In this document: positions 33,095-41,283 of the stretch, one piece after another
Position numbering within the stretch: position 1 is the first letter of the stretch
Layout: each line of letters begins with the position of its first letter
Origin: Anaerobaca lacustris
Lineage (GTDB): Bacteria > Planctomycetota > Phycisphaerae > Sedimentisphaerales > Anaerobacaceae
Direction of reading: 5' to 3'
DNA: 64,000 nt
Assembly (NCBI RefSeq): GCF_030012215.1
Contig: NZ_JASCXX010000019.1
Span: 1-64,000, forward strand
Position numbers and translations under genes: made by a program
Notes under the pieces: model-generated
Databases searched by the model: none
Seen by the model: the letters and a program-made list of their open reading frames with translations, nothing else
Told to the model about the DNA's origin: nothing

Positions 33095-34088
33095 TGAGCA
33101 GGGCCTCGCAAATCAACAGTCCGATGGCAAACGCCACGAAGATCTGGAATTTCTCGTCGTATTTCATCATTGTCACCGACTCCAGCTCACGTTTGGCCGC
33201 TGAAGCGATCAGGTTGTCGTAAATCTGTCCCAGGTCCATCGTCGTGCCCGGCTCGACCGAGAGGTACTTGCCCCCTTCCGTGGCATAGGCCACCTCGCGC
33301 AGCGTGTCGCTGTCGAGCCTTGACCAGACCTCCTGGCCCTGATACTTCAGGAACGTGGTCTGCCCGTCCGGCCCGGTGATGGGGATGCGCGATCCCGTGT
33401 TGTCGTCGCCCAGGCCGATGGCGATGATCCGGATGCCCTCCTCGGCCGCCTTCTGCGCCGCCTCGACGGGAAAGCTGTCGTGGTCCTCGCCGTCGGTGAT
33501 CAGAATCAGGTCCTTGTACTCACGACTCTGCCTGTCGAAGACCTCGTCGACGGCCTTGCGAATCGCGTCGCCGATCATCGTTCCGCCCCGGCTGGTGCTC
33601 TCGGTCGAGATGTCCGCCAGGACCATCCGCACGAACGCATAGTCCTGTGTCAGCGGACACTTGACCGTCGCATTGCCGGCAAACGTCACGATCGCGACGC
33701 GGTCGCCCTTGAGCACCTCCAGCAAATCGGAGATGGCGATCTTGGATCGCTCCAGACGATTGGGCTTGATGTCCTCGGCCAGCATGGACCGGCTCGTGTC
33801 GAGCAGGATGGCCACGTCGCGACCCTGGCGCCGAATCTGCTGCGGCTGCGGGTTCCACTTCGGCTCGGTCAGCGCCAGCACGATCAGCACAAACGCCAGC
33901 ACCAGCAGGAAGGCCTTGAACACCTGTTTGGGCAGGCTGACCGTGTTGTTGATCCGGGCGAGCATCTCGTGACTGGCCAGCGCCCGCAGCGCCTGGGCCT
34001 TGCGCCAGAAGCACCACGCATAGACCGGCGCCAGCACCGCCGGCACGAGGAAGAGCAACCACAACGCCTTGTCATTTCCCAGATTCAT
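33066..34088 (-). CDS. batB: BatB-like von Willebrand factor A protein
   Basis: The protein, about 340 residues from ATG 34088, has two N-terminal membrane helices (LWLLFLVPAVLAPVYAWCFW and FKAFLLVLAFVLIVLAL). It carries a VWA domain with a complete MIDAS: LLDTSRSM (DxSxS), then the Thr in STSRGGTMIGDAI and the Asp in ILITDGEDHDS. A C-terminal helix (FVAFAIGLLICEALL) anchors it again. A TTG at 34106 is another possible start. BatA and BatB are thought to form a membrane complex under MoxR control. Confidence 0.88.
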   Translation of the reverse strand: MNLGNDKALWLLFLVPAVLAPVYAWCFWRKAQALRALASHEMLARINNTVSLPKQVFKAFLLVLAFVLIVLALTEPKWNPQPQQIRRQGRDVAILLDTSRSMLAEDIKPNRLERSKIAISDLLEVLKGDRVAIVTFAGNATVKCPLTQDYAFVRMVLADISTESTSRGGTMIGDAIRKAVDEVFDRQSREYKDLILITDGEDHDSFPVEAAQKAAEEGIRIIAIGLGDDNTGSRIPITGPDGQTTFLKYQGQEVWSRLDSDTLREVAYATEGGKYLSVEPGTTMDLGQIYDNLIASAAKRELESVTMMKYDEKFQIFVAFAIGLLICEALLSERKKAPSV

Positions 34089-34107
34089 GTTCTGAACGTC
34101 ACTCAAG

Positions 34108-34152
34108 CATAGGTCCTATACGACCTATGGGACCTATCTCCTGTCCTATGGT
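34108..34152. repeat. Simple repeat of GACCTAT words between batA and batB
   Basis: The spacer reads ATAGGTCCTATACGACCTAT, GGGACCTAT, CTCCTGTCCTAT, a short array of the same word in both orientations. A similar array with AAGGGACC lies at 51098-51147. It overlaps the last codons of batA. Confidence 0.6.
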
Positions 34153-35237
34153 ATCTTTCGAAAGATCGTGCAGCCGGCCACCATCTCCAGGCCCAGCAGC
34201 AGCAGCGCCGGCAGCGTCCAGCGTCCGAAGCGTTCGGCGTACTGCGTGTACTGCACCGACTTCATCTCCGTCTTCTCCAGGGCGTCGATCCGCCGGACGA
34301 TGTCACGCAACGATTCGGCGTCGGTCGCCCGGCTGTAGAACCCGCCGGTCTTCTTGGCGATCTCCTCGAGTAGCCCTTCGTCCAGGTCATCCCGCGTCGG
34401 CATGCGGAACGTCCCGAGCATCGTCTGGACCGTCGCGAAGGACTGGGCCGAGCCGATCCCGATCGTATAAATCGTGATGCCCCACTGGGCGGCCAACTCG
34501 GCGGCCGCCAGCGGCTCGTAATCGCCCATGTTGTTGCGACCGTCGGTCAGCAGGATGATCACCTTGCTCTTGATCTCGAAGCCGCCCCGCTTGTTCTCGG
34601 GCGACTGCGCATCGCCGAAACCCAACTGCGCATTGCGGCGACGCAGCTCCTCTTCGGCCGTCTTCAGCCGGGCCGCCGCCAGGGCGATCGCGTCGCCGAT
34701 CGCGGTGCCGTCCTCGCTGCGAATGCTCACGATCTCGGTGGTCCGCAGAAACTCCGAAAGAATGCTGTGGCTAAGCACCAGAGGACAGACCGTGTCGGCG
34801 TACCGCGCGAAAGTGATCAGTCCGATCAGGTCGCCCGTCCGACCGCCGAGGCCCTTCCGGTCGCCCTCGACGAAATCGGCAAGAACGCGCTTGACCACCT
34901 CCAGGCGGTCGAACTTCTGGCCGTCGTAGTCCATCTCGGCGGCCATACTGCCCGAGCGATCGACGACGGCCTGGATGGCCACACCTTCGGTCGACAGCTC
35001 CGAGAGGACCGTCCCCTTTCGCGGCCGGGCCAGCGCGAGGATCAGCAAGGCCAGACACAGCAGCCGGACCGCCACCAGAACCGGTCGCAAACGAAGCCGC
35101 CAGGAGACGGGACAGGCCTGCATATCGATCAGGCTGGGGAACTTCACCGCCGCCGCGCGCTTTCGGCGCAGCATCGCCCAGCCCACAACGGGCAGCGTAA
35201 GAAACAACAGAAAAGCCCACGGCGTGTACCACTGCAT
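34146..35237 (-). CDS. batA: BatA-like von Willebrand factor A protein
   Basis: The 363-residue protein starts with a membrane helix (YTPWAFLLFLTLPVVGWAML), then has a second helix (VAVRLLCLALLILALARP). The VWA domain has the MIDAS DRSGSM in VVDRSGSMAAEM, the Thr in SEDGTAIGDAI and an Asp in ILLTDGRNNMGDYE. The C-terminal helix (LPALLLLGLEMVAG) completes the topology. The start codon overlaps the stop of the upstream gene by one base. Confidence 0.9.
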   Translation of the reverse strand: MQWYTPWAFLLFLTLPVVGWAMLRRKRAAAVKFPSLIDMQACPVSWRLRLRPVLVAVRLLCLALLILALARPRKGTVLSELSTEGVAIQAVVDRSGSMAAEMDYDGQKFDRLEVVKRVLADFVEGDRKGLGGRTGDLIGLITFARYADTVCPLVLSHSILSEFLRTTEIVSIRSEDGTAIGDAIALAAARLKTAEEELRRRNAQLGFGDAQSPENKRGGFEIKSKVIILLTDGRNNMGDYEPLAAAELAAQWGITIYTIGIGSAQSFATVQTMLGTFRMPTRDDLDEGLLEEIAKKTGGFYSRATDAESLRDIVRRIDALEKTEMKSVQYTQYAERFGRWTLPALLLLGLEMVAGCTIFRKIP

Positions 35238-36298
35238 CAGGTCACCTCCGCCGGTACCTCTGCGGCCTGCACGCGGTCGGTCACGTCAACCTGACGCTCG
35301 TCCGACCGCGTCCGCTCGATGAAATCTCTGACCAGATCGAACGAGCGCTGAATCTGATCGGTCGTCGGCGCGTGCCGGGCAAACTTGACCAGATCGCAAT
35401 GCACCAGAAACTCGCCCAGGACATCCTTGTCGGCTGCGTGCAGGACCTCGGTCCGCTGCCACTCGTCCAGGAACTCCTCGGTCGTCCGCTCGGGCGCGTG
35501 CAGGTCGAACCGGTCCTCGATGTAATATCGCAGGATGCCGCTGATTCGTTCGTAGAATTCCTTGATCCGCCCGGCCTCTACGAGATTCTCGGCCACCAGG
35601 GCGCGCAGGCGGGCATAGGCGACTTCATGGGCGGGCTGGAAGACGCGCTGCCTCCTGCGCGTGTCGGCTCGGCGAAGCAGGACCCAGATCAGGACACCCG
35701 CCGATGCCAGAAGGCCGCCGGCCCCGATGAGCAGCCAGGCCCACCAGGTCGTCGCCTTCCGCTGCATCGGCACAACGTCTTCGATGTCTTCGATGACCAG
35801 TTCGGCCCGCTGCTCGCCGAGCAGACTGGTGACCTCCACCGCAATCGGCTCGCTGGTCAACTGGTGCCGAGCGTCGGGCTCATTGACATCGTGAAACTCG
35901 AAGGTGAACGCCGGGAGTTCGTAGCGGCCCGAGAGGAACGGTTCGAGGCGGTATTCGTAGGTCGTGACCACGTGGTTTTTTGCATCAAGCCGGCGTCCGA
36001 GATGGTCCCAGCCGACGAGCCCGAAGTGCTGGAGGGCTTCGTCGACCTTGGGCATTCGGATCTCGTAGTCCGGCCGCACCGTCGCCTCCAATTGCAGCAG
36101 CACCGTCTCGGCGATGGTGATCTTCGTTCGGTCCAGCCGGACGTGGACCGTCACCGGCCCGCGCTCGTGGACCTGATCCACTTCGAACGCCGTGACGGTC
36201 TTCGCATCACCGGGATCGCGACGACACCCCGTGCAGACCACCAGCGCAGCAGCAACGACGAGAAGAGCAATTCGTATTGTCTTTCGCGAGTCGATCAT
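35237..36298 (-). CDS. DUF4381-like lipoprotein of the Bat locus
   Basis: The 353-residue protein has a lipoprotein signal (LLVVAAALVVCTGC, lipidated Cys at about 23), a strand-rich ectodomain, one membrane helix (WWAWLLIGAGGLLASAGVLI) and a cytoplasmic C-terminal part with RALVAENLVEAGRIKEFYER and ISGILRYYIEDRFD. This topology and the last motif match proteins placed between moxR/DUF58 and the VWA genes in many genomes. ATGA overlap with the upstream gene supports an operon. Confidence 0.8.
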   Translation of the reverse strand: MIDSRKTIRIALLVVAAALVVCTGCRRDPGDAKTVTAFEVDQVHERGPVTVHVRLDRTKITIAETVLLQLEATVRPDYEIRMPKVDEALQHFGLVGWDHLGRRLDAKNHVVTTYEYRLEPFLSGRYELPAFTFEFHDVNEPDARHQLTSEPIAVEVTSLLGEQRAELVIEDIEDVVPMQRKATTWWAWLLIGAGGLLASAGVLIWVLLRRADTRRRQRVFQPAHEVAYARLRALVAENLVEAGRIKEFYERISGILRYYIEDRFDLHAPERTTEEFLDEWQRTEVLHAADKDVLGEFLVHCDLVKFARHAPTTDQIQRSFDLVRDFIERTRSDERQVDVTDRVQAAEVPAEVT

Positions 36299-37680
36299 CT
36301 CTGCGTCGAAGGCTCCTGGAAATCCATCGGCGGCGCCAGGACCGATGTGTGAACGATGACGTTGTGCCTGTCCATCATCTCCTTGATGTAGTCCTGCTGG
36401 ACCTCCTGCTGCTTGCGGCGCAGCAGCTCCTGCGTCACCTGCTGGCGGACCTCGTCGAAGCCCTTCTGCCGCTCAGGCCGCTTCTCCTGCACCTGGACGA
36501 TCTCCCAGCCCCGGTCGGTATGAAACGCCTGCTCCAATACCGCCGGAGCATTGGTCGCAAAGATCGCCTTGTTGATCTCCTCAGCGTCGCCGATCCCCGG
36601 CACATAGGTGCCTTGGAGGACCTCTTCGGCAATTGCACCACCGGTAGCCTTGGTGGCCTCATCCTCCGAGAACTCTCCGGCCAGTGCGGCGAACTCCTCG
36701 CCGTCGCCCAGGCGTTTGAGCAATTCGGCGGCGCGGTCCTCCTCGGTCACACGGATGTGGCGGATCTTCGCCCGCGCCGGCTCGATATACTGGTCCTTGT
36801 TCGCCGAGTAGAACGTCCGCAGATCGGTCTCTGTAAGGTTGACCCGCGACGCCAGCTTCTGGTCCATCAACTGCTGACTCAACACACTTCGTGTCACATC
36901 CGCCAGCACCTGCTTCGTCTCGGCCTTGTCGGCCAGTCCTTCGTCCAGCGCCTGACGGTACAGGATCTCCTGGGCCAACCAGCTTTGGAGAAACTGCTGT
37001 CGGGCCTGGGGCGTGCGAGATTGTTCCAGCAGACGCTTCTTCTGCTCGCCGGCCTGCTCGGGCGACAGGAACGCCTTCACGGACACCAGTTGGTTCTCGA
37101 TGCTGCGTTCGATCATCGCATCGAGAGCGGCCTCGGTGATCTTCTCGGGCCCGATCTCGGCAACGATCTTCCCCCCCGCTGCCTCGGCAGGGTTCAGACT
37201 GGTTCGATCCATCAACTCGTAGCGCAACGCCGCGAACTTGCCCAGCGATTCGAAGCACTGCTTGACATGGGTGTTGATCTGCCCGGCAAGTTCATCGAGC
37301 GGGGCCGCCAGCTCGCTTCGGTAGTATTGCTCGACGGCCTGGGCGTATTGTCCGGCTTTCTCCAGCGACACGCCGGCCTGGAACAGCGCCTTGGCCCGCT
37401 CGGCCGCCGCCAGTTCGGGCGACGCGGCGTAGTCGCGCCAGATTCCTGCCGCCTCCAGATGCAAGCCGCGCTGGCCCAGCTTGGCCGCCAATTGCCTGAC
37501 CTGCTCCGACGAAAGCCCCTGGCCCCCCTGCTTCCTCTCCGGCTTTGCATTCCGAACCGTCACGGCGAGATTGGCCGCCATCAGCGCCGTCAACGCCACC
37601 AGAAGCAGGACCATCAGGGTCTGGCCCACCGAGCCATTGCCCTTCTTCTCGGGAAGTGAAAAATCGAGTTTCTCTGTCAT
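36295..37680 (-). CDS. SurA/PpiD-like membrane-anchored chaperone with parvulin domain
   Basis: The 461-residue product starts at ATG 37680 (MTEKLDFSLPEKKGNG), has one membrane helix (LMVLLLVALTALMAANLAVT) and helical SurA-N-like segments. A parvulin-type PPIase region follows (ARAKIRHIRVTEEDRAAELL, then GEFSEDEATKATGG and FHTDRGWEIVQVQEKRP). It probably folds proteins crossing the envelope. A larger frame upstream belongs to other genes. Overlaps the DUF4381-like gene by four bases. Confidence 0.82.
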   Translation of the reverse strand: MTEKLDFSLPEKKGNGSVGQTLMVLLLVALTALMAANLAVTVRNAKPERKQGGQGLSSEQVRQLAAKLGQRGLHLEAAGIWRDYAASPELAAAERAKALFQAGVSLEKAGQYAQAVEQYYRSELAAPLDELAGQINTHVKQCFESLGKFAALRYELMDRTSLNPAEAAGGKIVAEIGPEKITEAALDAMIERSIENQLVSVKAFLSPEQAGEQKKRLLEQSRTPQARQQFLQSWLAQEILYRQALDEGLADKAETKQVLADVTRSVLSQQLMDQKLASRVNLTETDLRTFYSANKDQYIEPARAKIRHIRVTEEDRAAELLKRLGDGEEFAALAGEFSEDEATKATGGAIAEEVLQGTYVPGIGDAEEINKAIFATNAPAVLEQAFHTDRGWEIVQVQEKRPERQKGFDEVRQQVTQELLRRKQQEVQQDYIKEMMDRHNVIVHTSVLAPPMDFQEPSTQR

Positions 37681-37721
37681 CGTTTCTTCTGTCTCCGCAC
37701 GGCGCGGCACCGGCCTGGGCG

Positions 37722-38597
37722 TCAGTGCCGGCGATGTCGCATGTGAAAGAACTGGATCAAATCGTTGATGTACGGCTTGTCCGTCGCAATCGGAATCAGA
37801 TCGACGTTGATGGACCGAAGCGTGTTCTTCAGCTCGCTGAACCGGCGAGAGCTGTGGTCGCCGTATTGAGCGCGAAATCGCTTGCTCGACGTGTCCACGA
37901 GCATGATCTGTCCCGTTTCGGCGTCCTGGACCTCGATCAGACCGACCGCCGGCATGGCGATCTCGACGCGGTCGCGGACCGGTACTGCGATCACATCGTG
38001 CCGCTTGTTCAGCAGACTCAGCGGCTTCTTGAAGTCGGTCTCGATGAAGTCGGAAACGAGAAACACCGTCGCGCGCTTGCGGACCACTCTGGCGATATAG
38101 TCGAGGGCCAGCGGGATGTTCGTCCTTCGCTTGGGCATCGTGAAGCCGAGCAGTTCGCGAATCAATCGCAGGATGTGCCGGCTGCCCTTCTTGGGCGGGA
38201 TGAACAGTTCGACGCGGTCGGTGAAGATCAGCAGCCCCACCTTGTCGTTGTTCTTGGCGGCGGCGAAGGCCAGCACCGCACAGAACTCGGCGGCCAGCTC
38301 GTTCTTGAGCTTGCTGACGGTGCCGAATTCCCCCGAGGCGCTCAGGTCCACCGCGAACAGCACCGTCATCTCGCGCTCTTCGACGAATCGCTTGATGAAG
38401 GGCCTGCCCGTCCGCGCGGTGACGTTCCAGTCGATCGTGCGAATCTCGTCGCCGGGCATATATTCGCGGACCTCGTCGAACTGCATGCCCCGGCCCTTGA
38501 ACACGCTCTCGTACTGGCCTGCAAAGCTGGCGTCCACCGCCCGCGAGGTGTAGATCTGAATCTGCCGAATTCGTTTGATGAGCTCTTCGGGAATCAT
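37722..38597 (-). CDS. DUF58 protein of the MoxR/Bat locus
   Basis: The 291-residue protein starts at ATG 38597 (MIPEELIKRIRQIQIYTSRA) and contains the signatures GRGMQFDEVREYMPGDEIR and TIDWNVTARTGRPFIKRF of DUF58, followed by a VWA-like fold (TVLFAVDLSASGEFG, DxSxS partly kept). DUF58 proteins stand beside MoxR ATPases throughout bacteria and probably are their partners. The next gene downstream is the parvulin-like one. Confidence 0.93.
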   Translation of the reverse strand: MIPEELIKRIRQIQIYTSRAVDASFAGQYESVFKGRGMQFDEVREYMPGDEIRTIDWNVTARTGRPFIKRFVEEREMTVLFAVDLSASGEFGTVSKLKNELAAEFCAVLAFAAAKNNDKVGLLIFTDRVELFIPPKKGSRHILRLIRELLGFTMPKRRTNIPLALDYIARVVRKRATVFLVSDFIETDFKKPLSLLNKRHDVIAVPVRDRVEIAMPAVGLIEVQDAETGQIMLVDTSSKRFRAQYGDHSSRRFSELKNTLRSINVDLIPIATDKPYINDLIQFFHMRHRRH

Positions 38598-38611
38598 ACA
38601 GAAGAAAGCAA

Positions 38612-38700
38612 AAATCAAATATCAAATATCAAAACGGCGGAATCGCCGCCTTGCGGCGATGGCTTCCTCAACTTTGCATCTTCCATTTTGCACTTTGATC
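38612..38700. repeat. AAATATCAAATATCAAA spacer repeat with a GC hairpin
   Basis: The DUF58-moxR spacer holds direct repeats of AAATATCA, a GGCGGAATCGCCGCC hairpin and a CGCCTTGCGGCGA hairpin, then a TTTGCA-rich run. Such strings resemble the degenerate words before pheS. No gene is seen. Confidence 0.55.
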
Positions 38701-38703
38701 TTC

Positions 38704-39693
38704 CTACGGCACTTCGATACTGTCGAAGATCGTCCGGATGACGTCTTCGCTGGTCTTGTCTTCGGCCTCGGCTTCGTAGCTGACGATCACGCGGTGCCGC
38801 AGCACGTCGAGGCCGATGCTCTTGACGTCCTGGGGCGTCACATAGCCGCGTTGCTGGATGAACGCGTGGGCCTTGGCCGCCACCGCCAGGTAAATCGTCG
38901 CCCTCGGCGAGGCGCCGTAGCTGATGAGGTTGGCCAGCTTCAGGCCATACTTCTGCGGATCGCGCGTGGCGCAGACGATATCGACGATGTAGTCCTTGAC
39001 CTTGTCGTCGATGTAGATCTCGTCGATGATCGAGCGGACCTCGGCAATGTCGGACGGCTTGATCACCGGGCGAACGTCGAGCTTTTTGTCCGTCACGGCC
39101 ATGCGATCGAGGATCAGACGCTCCTGATTCTTGTCCGGATAATCGATCTTGAGTTTCAGCATGAACCGGTCCAATTGCGCCTCGGGCAAGGGATACGTCC
39201 CCTCCTGCTCGATCGGGTTCTGCGTCGCCAGCACCAGGAACGGCGTGGGCAGCGCGAAGGTCTCCTCGCCGATGGACACCTGCCGCTCCTGCATGGATTC
39301 GAGCAGGGCGCTCTGGACCTTGGCCGGGGCGCGGTTGATCTCGTCGGCCAGAATGATGTTGGCGAAGATCGGGCCCTTGCGCGTGTAGAACTGCCCGTCG
39401 CTCTGGCGGTAGATCTGGGTTCCGATAAGATCGGCCGGCAGCAGGTCGGGAGTGAACTGAATCCGCCGGAACTCCGCGTCGATCGCCTTGGACAGCACCG
39501 TCACCGCCAGCGTCTTGGCCAGGCCCGGGACGCCCTCCAGCAGGATGTGCCCGTTGGCCAGCAGGCCGATCAGCATCCGTTCGAGCATGTAGCGCTGGCC
39601 CACGATGACCTTGTCCATTTCGGCCAGCAGCGTCCGGACGAACTCGCTGCGGGCCTGGACCATCTCGCCGATCTGCTTGACATCTGTCGCCAT
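38704..39693 (-). CDS. moxR: MoxR-family AAA+ ATPase
   Basis: The 329-residue cytoplasmic ATPase starts at ATG 39693 with GGAAGG upstream. Walker A is GVPGLAKT, Walker B LADEINRAP, sensor 1 lies in LATQNPIEQEGTYPLPEAQL, and the arginine finger region follows in LDRFMLKLKIDYP. MoxR proteins act as chaperones that load or remodel VWA-domain partners, which are encoded downstream here. It is the first gene of the Bat operon. Confidence 0.95.
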   Translation of the reverse strand: MATDVKQIGEMVQARSEFVRTLLAEMDKVIVGQRYMLERMLIGLLANGHILLEGVPGLAKTLAVTVLSKAIDAEFRRIQFTPDLLPADLIGTQIYRQSDGQFYTRKGPIFANIILADEINRAPAKVQSALLESMQERQVSIGEETFALPTPFLVLATQNPIEQEGTYPLPEAQLDRFMLKLKIDYPDKNQERLILDRMAVTDKKLDVRPVIKPSDIAEVRSIIDEIYIDDKVKDYIVDIVCATRDPQKYGLKLANLISYGASPRATIYLAVAAKAHAFIQQRGYVTPQDVKSIGLDVLRHRVIVSYEAEAEDKTSEDVIRTIFDSIEVP

Positions 39694-39846
39694 AAAGACC
39701 TTCCCCTGTTCGCAAACGACACTCGGTAAGTCCCCCACAACCGGCCCCGTCGGCCGGACTGGTCTTTGTCCATGAGACAAAACCCCGTTGATACGTCGGA
39801 GACCTTCAGATTGTTCTTCTCTACGCGAAAAACCGCGACGGTTCAA

Positions 39847-39930
39847 GTAGGGGCGAATGATTATTCGCCCCCTTCGCAGTGTGCTCGCACGAGCATCCGG
39901 AGGTACGGGCGAGGGGAGCCTGGCCCTTGG
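39847..39930. repeat. Dispersed palindrome GTAGGGGCGAAT..ATTCGCCC with tail
   Basis: GTAGGGGCGAATgattATTCGCCC has an eight-base stem. It is followed by CTTCGCAGTGTGCTCGCACG and then GGCGAGGGGAGCCTGGCCC, the same order of parts as at 51648, 52288 and 55618. The element is about 85 bases long in its complete form. Confidence 0.75.
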
Positions 39931-39955
39931 CCCCTGCGAACGGGTCTGATTTGTG

Positions 39956-39985
39956 TTGCATCGGGCCGCGCGAGAACGTTAGAAT
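39956..39985 (+). promoter_or_regulatory. Promoter candidate for the 40016 gene
   Basis: TTGCAT (39956-39961) and TAGAAT (39980-39985) are separated by 18 bases and lie 30 bases before the ATG. The ribosome binding site AAGGAG follows. Confidence 0.45.
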
Positions 39986-40015
39986 CCCGGATTATGTCGA
40001 TGCAAGGAGACGAGC

Positions 40016-40573
40016 ATGACCAAAGGCAAATCGATCACGCTGCGGATTGACGAAGAATGGCACAGGGACCTGTCGGCCCTGGCCGGGACATTTGGGGTCT
40101 CACCCGATGAGGTAGCCCGCCAGTCGCTGCCCGACGTCGGCGTGACACGCCTGTTCTTTCAGTGCAAGGACTACGTGGAGGAAATGCAGTGGGACGAGGT
40201 GGCGAACGTCGGCCGGGCGGCGATTCGCGATCATCTGCGGGCCAAATACATGGAGGGGCTCTCCTCGCACATGGCACGGCTGGGCGTCAGCATGGACAAC
40301 CCCTCCGGCGAGGAGGTCGAGGCGGCCAAGAGACGCGCGCTGGACGAGATGAGGAACGACACCGAGCGACCGCTCGATTGCCAGATCGCCCGGGCCGAGC
40401 AGGATTCGGTCTATCTGGGCCATCTGTACGAGGCGTGGAAACACGCCAAGGCCGGCGACCCTGCGTACACCATATCGGAAGTTGACATTTCGCATACCGC
40501 CAGCGCCCGCGACGGCGCCCCCAAACCTCCCCAGAGAACCTGGGCCGTCCTGCGAGACGGGCAGATCGTCTGA
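40016..40573 (+). CDS. Hypothetical protein, possible ribbon-helix-helix N-terminus
   Basis: The 185-residue protein starts at ATG 40016 eight bases after AAGGAG. Its opening, KSITLRIDEEWHRDLSALAG followed by TFGVSPDEVARQSL, resembles the strand-helix-helix of small DNA-binding proteins. The middle part is charged and helical (GEEVEAAKRRALDEMRNDTE) and the C-terminus is disordered. I do not recognise a family. The divergent neighbour is moxR and the next gene downstream is an ECF sigma factor. Confidence 0.6.
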   Translation: MTKGKSITLRIDEEWHRDLSALAGTFGVSPDEVARQSLPDVGVTRLFFQCKDYVEEMQWDEVANVGRAAIRDHLRAKYMEGLSSHMARLGVSMDNPSGEEVEAAKRRALDEMRNDTERPLDCQIARAEQDSVYLGHLYEAWKHAKAGDPAYTISEVDISHTASARDGAPKPPQRTWAVLRDGQIV

Positions 40574-40584
40574 GCCCCTGCCAC

Positions 40585-40607
40585 AGGGGCGAATGAGGAT
40601 TCGCCCC
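40585..40607. repeat. Dispersed palindrome AGGGGCGAATGAGGATTCGCCC
   Basis: This copy of the GGGGCGAAT..ATTCGCCC family lies twelve bases after the stop codon of the preceding gene. The arms pair over eight bases. The position directly after a stop codon recurs elsewhere in the window. Confidence 0.75.
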
Positions 40608-40741
40608 CCCATCCACATCGCAATGGGTTCATCTGCGGCGCATATTCTGCGTGCCCCCGGGTTTTTCCGCGCACTTTTGTGTGGATCGTTTCATCTGTAT
40701 GATGTCGTCGACGAGCAAGTGGATCTACAGGTGTTCAAGCG

Positions 40742-41278
40742 GTGCAACGGGACGCGGAAAACGAGATCGTGGAGGCAGCCCGCAAGGGCAACACGGAGTC
40801 TTTCGGGATTCTGTACACGCGGCACTATGCGGCGATGGTCTGGCTGGCCTATTCGATCGTTCTGGACCGCAACCTGGCCGAGGACGCAGCGCAGCAGGCC
40901 TTCGTCAAGGCCTGTGAGAAGCTACCCGGCCTGAAGCGGGCGGATCGGTTCGCTCCCTGGCTGGCAAGGATCTGCCGGAACGAGGCCCACCAACTGCTCC
41001 GCGACCGACGCCGGCTCCAGTCCGCCGCCTCGGTCGATACCGAGAGCGAAGCCATCGGCCGCACGGAAGGCCCCGACCTGGGTCCGGTCAAAGCAGCGGT
41101 CGATGCTCTGGCCCCGATGTACCGCGAGATCGTCGTGCTGCATTACTACCAGCGCATGGACTACCGGCAAATCGCCGCGACATTGGGCGTCGCCGGCCAT
41201 ACCGTGCGCGGCAGGCTCTTTCGAGCCCGCAGAAAGATCGAACAGACACTCAGACGAAACGGGTTTCCCGAGAGGTAA
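40742..41278 (+). CDS. ECF-type RNA polymerase sigma factor
   Basis: The 178-residue sigma factor starts at GTG 40742. Region 2 (about 10-80) has ESFGILYTRHYAAMVWLAYS and DAAQQAFVKACEKLPGL. Region 4 (about 110-170) has MYREIVVLHYYQRMDYRQIA followed by TLGVAGHTVRGRLFRARRKI. The next gene starts five bases after the stop codon and encodes a membrane-anchored protein with an anti-sigma-like N-terminal part, as normal for ECF pairs. Confidence 0.92.
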   Translation: MQRDAENEIVEAARKGNTESFGILYTRHYAAMVWLAYSIVLDRNLAEDAAQQAFVKACEKLPGLKRADRFAPWLARICRNEAHQLLRDRRRLQSAASVDTESEAIGRTEGPDLGPVKAAVDALAPMYREIVVLHYYQRMDYRQIAATLGVAGHTVRGRLFRARRKIEQTLRRNGFPER

Positions 41279-41283
41279 CGGTC

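Larger units (their letters stand above)
39694..40015. other. Divergent spacer with a repeat and a promoter
   Basis: This 322-base region separates moxR from a divergent gene. It holds the dispersed palindrome at 39847-39930 and the promoter at 39956-39985, and nothing else I can name. Confidence 0.5.
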